A stretch of 64,000 nucleotides of DNA from Metopolophium dirhodum (lineage: Eukaryota; Arthropoda; Insecta; Hemiptera; Aphididae), in the NCBI RefSeq assembly GCF_019925205.1, contig NC_083562.1, positions 7,936,001-8,000,000 on the forward strand, in the 5' to 3' direction. The notes under the pieces are model-generated. The model was not told the DNA's origin, ran no database searches, and saw nothing but the letters and a program-made list of their open reading frames with translations. Made by a program: the position numbers and the translations under genes. The first letter of the stretch is position 1. Each line of letters opens with the position of its first letter. This document shows positions 58,805-64,000 of the stretch, piece after piece.

Positions 58805-59602
58805 ACCTTGTATACAGCTGTATAGTAGCTGCGGTGCACACTGGTGTCTGACGTTATAGTGTTATACTTTCATCGATCGTCCTCGAAATTGGTCGGACCA
58901 GGAAGCATATAAGCATTCTGGGGTCGGTTTCGGCACCTGTGTTTAACTACGCACTCTCATTGGTCAATTTTAAATTACCGCCAAGTTTAATATCGCATAT
59001 TATATAAATTGTTACTTCGAATTTGAAAAGGCGCGTAATTAGAATTAATCTATGCATACGTTGCATGCGTACTTATTATCAAATGGGTTTCTAATTCCAC
59101 ACCATGAACCTAATTCTTCTTAGTTCATGGTCCACACAAATATAAAAAGATGGTTTGATCTGAAAGATAAGATAAATTATTACATACTATAATATGAATA
59201 TAATATTATGTACCTACTTTCATATTATATTAATATAGTATGTAATAAATAATAATAGTATTAAAATAAAGTAAATGATTGTAATATAAAATATAACTAG
59301 AATTAGACAGTAGACAGTGTACAGGTGAGTAGTTATTATATCCTCCTGAGGCCCAACGTCCATTATAATGGACAATTATTATTACTGTTTTAGCGCCCAA
59401 GCTTAATTTTGTTTTTGTATTTTTATAAACCCGTTGTCCATTACAGTGGACATTTTCTCTTATCACCACAAAAGCCCGCCAATTTTTTTTTGCTTATCTT
59501 ATACTTCTGTCAATATAACCTTAAACTAGTGATAATTTGGGAGGATAAACATGACGTGTTTGATAATTTTTATCTGTTACCATTTCAGCAAGCTGTACAA
59601 CT

Positions 59603-59628
59603 CACGATTTAAGATATCTTAAATCGTG
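59603..59628. repeat. 26-bp perfect palindrome
   Basis: The sequence is its own reverse complement around the centre gatatc, with half-site cacgatttaagat. It is bracketed by the near-direct repeats gtacaactc and gtacaactcc, as if a short palindromic insertion had duplicated its target. Confidence 0.7.
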
Positions 59629-60182
59629 GTACAACTCCAAAACACAGTATCTGTATTTTTCATAATTTGATATGAAAATGATTTTTGTAAAGTACGTCAG
59701 GCCGCCAACTTAACTTCATCCTTATGACTTGAAACTTCATATCGTTATCAAGGAAATACATAGAATTCAATTTAAATCGACAAAATGGTATTTTTAGCAG
59801 TTTCATTAAGCTGTAATTGTAGATACTGTGTTTTGAAATTTATAGAAAAATTTGAAAATCCTATCACATTTAATTGAAAACAGTATGTGTAAATTATATT
59901 TTTATATAAAAACTAAGGCCATTTAGGGGGGTATTTAAGAGGGGTGATGGGTCAACCGTCTCCTCCTAGATCTATATTTTGTATTCAATATTTTGAAAAA
60001 TCATAAATCCTATTTATCAATCGGCAAGAAGACGTGGCATAGTGAAAAATCGAGTCGCCCTATTCCTCCTAGAATGAAGTCTAAGTACTCCCCTAACTCC
60101 AATGAACTAACAAATATTTAAATTGTTTTTTAAGTGGAGTATTTTCACAAACTTGTATGAAAGTTATCAAAAACCAATAAAC

Positions 60183-60420
60183 AGTTTTATATAATAATAA
60201 CAACAAAATAATATAAACAAAATAAATAATAGTAAAACATAATAAAATAATTGTAATACAATTAAAAAATTAAAACAAATATGTGTCACTTTCTTTATTA
60301 CATAAAAGATATAATTTGAAAATACCTAGTCTTCAGGTAGAACAATTTTTACAGTTTTATATAATAATAACAACAAATATAAATAAAATAAATAATAGTA
60401 AAACATAATAAAATAATCAT
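60183..60420. repeat. Direct repeat, about 65-bp units 170 bp apart
   Basis: The word ttttatataataataacaac followed by aaataaataatagtaaaaca and taataaaataat occurs at 60183 and again at 60353, nearly unchanged. Confidence 0.75.
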
Positions 60421-60639
60421 AAAGTACTATTCAGTCTTTATTAAGTCTTATTCATAATCCGTTATGAAAGCATTACCAAGGTCCATCTCATCAACCAAAT
60501 CTTCTGAAGTGGCAGACACTGGAAGATTTATCTAAAAATGTTTCCTGTTTTCTGGCATTGCTGGAACAAGTTTGTCAATGATTCCTTTTTTTTTACTGAG
60601 GTTAATTCCTCTATGTTGATCAATTTTTTTAGGAGCATA

Positions 60640-61593
60640 TTATGTTTTAATGCCTTTCAAAAATTTTTTTTGTATGAAGTCTAAAGTCTTTGGCTCTCCA
60701 TTAAAATCTGTCCAGTATTCCATAGAAGTCGATCCTCTTGTAAATTTGGCCATAACAACACTGTTAATTTTAAATCCATACAATGTATCTGTTTTTACAT
60801 TGGTAGTCCTTTTTTTGTTTTGCCACTCATAAAAATCTTTCAATTCTAAAATATTTAAATTTTGTCGGCTTTGAGAAATACAATTCTTAAGGTCTTCAAA
60901 GTCATATATATGCCTTATTTGTTTAAATTTTTTTTCAATGTTTCCATGCACCCCATCAGCAGTCATATGGGTATGACCCTTAGTTAGGTATTTCATTGTT
61001 ACTGATTTTGTATTTTGAAATAATGAATTTGTTGAATTTAAGTTACATACCAATGCAGTGTATAAGGTCCAATTTTTGTTCTGGCCAGTGCAATTATCAG
61101 CCCAGAAAATAAAATCTTGTACATCTCTTTGGTTACTAATTAAAGCCAATATTGAGTCAGTTACATTTTCAGCTTTACGCCCAGCAATGGCTTCATGCCA
61201 AAGTACACAGTGGCTTAAGGCATTTGGTTTTAATTGAGCAAATGTTTCATTAAATACCACTAGTCTACTGGTGAAAAAAGAAGATTTAGTATCTGGCATA
61301 TTAGGAATTAATATAACTTTTTGTAAGTCCATTGAGTAGATACAAGTTGACTCGATACTCAGTTTAGAATCTTCCTTATATTTCGAAGTTGCTGCAAAAG
61401 CCTTGGCTTTATGGTTTTCCAAAAGTGTAGTATTATCTCTAATTTCATTCTCATCAGTAGAATTTTCAATTATATTTTGATAGGTAGAGCAATCTTCACA
61501 TTTATCAATTGTGGGATTTCTTAAAGATATATTTAAATCCTTTATGACTTGTCTATAAAGCTCTTGAGAGCAATAGTTTTTATGGACGCGCAT
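60640..61593 (-). pseudogene. DDE-like transposase, C-terminal two thirds (5'-truncated copy)
   Basis: An open frame of 317 codons that starts abruptly at an internal position of the family. Features: a zinc-like CEDC motif near residue 33, SMDLQKVILIPNMP, SRLVVFNETFA, HCVLWHEAIAGRKAENVTDS, FWADNCTGQNKNWTLYTALV and KGHTHMTADGVHGNIEKKF. The acidic and Asn/His motifs resemble the uncharacterised ADNC-GQNKN/GHTHM proteins (DUF7869-like) that are common in insect genomes and thought to be transposase-derived. The N-terminal half found in the neighbouring copy is missing, so it is probably not a complete gene despite the intact frame. Confidence 0.6.
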
Positions 61594-61695
61594 GACCGAC
61601 TGCTTGCGGCTTGCCCGTCGTCACCACCGGTCACCCCACTATCTCTGACCCAGTGCTGACTACATACCCTGCTTACAACACATACCAACATTTGA

Positions 61696-63381
61696 TTAAC
61701 ATAGATAACACAATGCTGAATACAATGTCCAATTCTTATTCTGAGCTGTACAATTGTCAGCCCATAATACAAACTTTTGCACATCTCTTTCTTTGTTAAT
61801 AACTGTCATTATAGAATCAGTTATACATTCAGCTTTTCTACCACTAAGAGCTTCATGCCACAATACACAGTAGCTATTAAATGTACTTCCTTTTTTTATA
61901 GTAGCAAAAGTTTCATTAAAAACTACTAATCTACTAAGAAAGTAGGATGATTTAATATTGGGCATGTATGGAATAAGTATTACTTTTTGGAGATCCATGG
62001 AAAAATATCTTGTTGAACCTAACTCCTGTTCCAGTGAATCTTTTTTATATTCAGCGTTAGCTTTGTTGGCTTTAATTTTGTGTAATACCAAAGTTGAATT
62101 TGATTCTGGATTAGTTATATCCTGATTGAGGATTTCACAATCCTCACAATCATCAGCTTTAGGTGTGTTTAAAGATATATTTTGTTTTTTAATTGTTGAT
62201 CTATATGTTTCTGAATCACAATAATTTGGATACTTGTTTGTAAAATCATCAAACATAACTTTTATGGTGAGTTCACGAGGTAGATAGCGTATGTTAGGTG
62301 CATTATGCCTTCTATAATGAGTTACACAGGGATGATATGAGTTTATGTGGTCTATAATAACTTTTCTTTCAATTGCATCAATTCGTGGCCTACCACGGTT
62401 TTCTTTAATAAATTGTCCACACAAGCCCTTCTCCATAACAACCACCAATTCAGTGACAACAGAATCATTCGTATAGCCTAATGTTTGTAAAAATGTAGAT
62501 TTGCATATTGCTATTTCAACTTTAAATTCTGGATGGGTAAGTGTGTATAATCTGCTTTTATTTTTTTTTAAACTATTATTTTCATCAACATTAACCTTCC
62601 TTCTTTTAATGGAGGCCAAATTAATACATCTCGACATATATTTCCGTCGGTCAGTATAATTTAGTTTCCAAAATTCAGACCAAATAGAAACTTGATTTTC
62701 ATGACTTAATAAATTACACTGCCTTTTACACTTACCAGTACATGTTTTTAGGATAAGAGGATGTTTATCCATTTGGTTTTGGTTTTTTATTTCTGACAAT
62801 TTAATATTTTGAATGTGTTTTTCATTGCCTGTCATTCTACGTTTTCTCATCCCGGCAATTCCTCCTTCCACTGGAAAATCTTCATCAACATTAGGTACAA
62901 AGATACCTTGATGATCATTCAAACAATTTGGTATTTCAATAAAATCTACAAGTGTAATATCCTATTGTTAGTTGAAAATACATTTATATCAACTATCAAG
63001 CATTGTTTACCTTCATTAGAATCCTGGCCAGTACAAGAAACGTCTAAAGTTTGAAATGGAAGGACATAATCAGGATCTTTAATTGAATCGTCTCAATCTG
63101 AATGCATGTTTTCATGTTCATTTTCTTTTTCCAAATTCTCAAACAAATTGTTAGTATTAAATGAATTTGAATCATCTATTTCAATTAAAATGATTTGGGT
63201 ATGAATAACAACATTTTGAACTAAAATAAAATATTATAATATAATTATTACCTAAATTACTAATTGAAGAAGTTGAATTATCAGTCACACGACTAGCAGA
63301 ATCTGGTCTTAACGTCAACGAATATAATGAATATGTGTCAGGATTTCCAAAAAAAAGTTCACGCAGAATCACTTTACGCAT
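61696..63381 (-). pseudogene. DDE-like transposase, N-terminal and middle part (3'-truncated, broken copy)
   Basis: Exon 1 (63252-63381, MRKVILRELFFGNPDTYSLY) joins exon 2 (63011-63175) in phase. Exon 2 has an in-frame TGA (MHSD stop DDSIKDPDY) and its end does not match the phase of exon 3 (61696-62961). Exon 3 encodes CTGKCKRQCN, YTDRRKYMSRCI, RGRPRIDA, a CEDCE motif, SMDLQKVILIPYMP, HEALSGRKAECITDS and WADNCTAQNKNWTLYSAL. It is then cut off before the GHTHM region. It is divergent from the copy at 60640, so the two are separate genes, not halves of one. Confidence 0.6.
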
Positions 63382-63527
63382 AAATCTTTATTGCATTAAA
63401 GATAACTTAAAATCCTAAGGGGGGGTCCTAGACCGACACAAACGATAACACCGTAGGCACGGCACAACGCACCGCAACACACTGTCTCTACTCTTCGACT
63501 AGCTCTCTCATCACTGTCACCCAGTAG
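63382..63527 (-). promoter_or_regulatory. CG-rich upstream region of the broken transposase gene
   Basis: CG-containing sequence (63435-63480, accgacacaaacgataac to gcaccgcaac) lies directly before the minus-strand start. No TATA box was seen. Confidence 0.3.
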
Positions 63528-64000
63528 TGTTGCCAACAACTCGGTCATCCTGGGTTTTACAGCGTCCTCGCTGTATTATTATACATATGAATTTTTAAAT
63601 ACAATTTAAAAGGGAATTACTCTCTCTCTTTCTTACTAAATGTATTCATTTGAATATAATACTGAAAATAAGAGGATTAAAATATAAACTGTATGTAACA
63701 GAATAACAACAAGTAATAATAATAAAAATAAGAATAATAATCCTACTGGATTTAACAAAACAAATTCAATTACTTCAAAATTAAAACAAAACTTAATATT
63801 AATTCTTAACATAAATACTAGTGGTATTTTAGTCTTATAATTTATAGTCCCTCAACCATGATGGCTTCTTTTTCACCCTTGGTGCTAGTTGGTCTGGAAC
63901 TGTTTCAATCTTTATCTTTTCTTTAGTCCTTTCTTTTCCTTCTGACTGTACCTTTTCACTATCAGTTGCTTCTTCATGTTCATCAGTGATATGATTTGGT
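63528..64000 (-). mobile_element. Possible end of an LTR retrotransposon (3' LTR and polyprotein tail)
   Basis: From the right edge to 63838 the minus strand is open and Lys/Glu-rich, ending PRVKKKPSWLRDYKL, the kind of tail (P-x-W-L-x-D-Y) seen at the C-terminus of retrotransposon polyproteins. Bases 63528-63830, starting tgttgccaac, would then be the LTR. No integrase or reverse transcriptase is inside the window, so this is tentative. Confidence 0.3.

Larger units (their letters stand above)
58805..60600. other. Intergenic region with small inverted and direct repeats
   Basis: No gene was recognised. An inverted pair, gtccattataatggac (59350) and gtccattacagtggac (59435), sits about 90 bp apart. 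A perfect palindrome is at 59603 and a direct repeat at 60183-60420. The region otherwise is AT-rich. Confidence 0.45.

Noticed and set aside
1..64000. Search for CRISPR arrays, rRNA, tRNA and bacterial operon signals
   Set aside because: The sequence is eukaryotic with introns. No spaced direct-repeat array, rRNA core or cloverleaf with A/B boxes was recognised by eye; a tRNA scan would settle the last point.

Overview
The window is AT-rich nuclear DNA of an insect, most likely an aphid. That assignment is an inference from base composition, short introns, the density of hAT-type miniature elements and the style of the interspersed repeats; no search was run. All gene models below were built by hand by joining reading frames across GT-AG splice sites and checking that the phases match.

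Host-type genes, left to right: (1) the 5' half of an mRNA export factor gene of the NXF1/TAP family on the minus strand (220-3741, continuing off the left edge); (2) a two-exon gene for a very acidic protein (6581-8343, minus); (3) a second, apparently complete NXF-family gene (14282-25265, minus, 14 exons, about 825 residues), whose first exon contains a 27-bp minisatellite translated as Arg-rich nonapeptides; (4) a three-exon gene of 250 residues that resembles the N-terminal part of a transposase-like family (33859-35387, minus); (5) a complete six-exon ALKBH1 dioxygenase gene (43624-46714, minus); and (6), divergent from it, a 19-exon C2H2 zinc-finger gene (47651-58698, plus, about 871 residues). 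The amino-terminal half of that last gene is built from repeated triplets of small exons, and four of its twelve fingers are a recent duplicate block.

Between and inside these genes is a dense layer of mobile elements. Many are hAT-like, with CAG-type ends and 8-bp target duplications that can be read directly (16495-19084, 22067-22347, 26844-27123, 35828-36294, 38716-40458, 44333-45377). Two three-level nests are visible, at 11721-12964 and inside ALKBH1 intron 4. There are also a Harbinger transposase relic (26694-28500), Jockey-like non-LTR fragments (31450-32065, 48529-50134), a family of small inverted-repeat elements sharing a TIR near GAGGACGCCACACCC, and many copies of one interspersed repeat, called repeat L here (complete copy 28900-30535).

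The right end (60640-63381) holds two divergent, reciprocally truncated transposase-like genes, followed by the tail of a probable LTR retrotransposon. No rRNA, tRNA or CRISPR array was recognised. The two NXF-family genes belong to nuclear mRNA export, ALKBH1 to nucleic-acid demethylation, and the zinc-finger gene presumably to DNA binding. Nothing suggests a shared pathway; the region reads as a gene-poor, transposon-rich neighbourhood in which host genes are being duplicated and internally remodelled.
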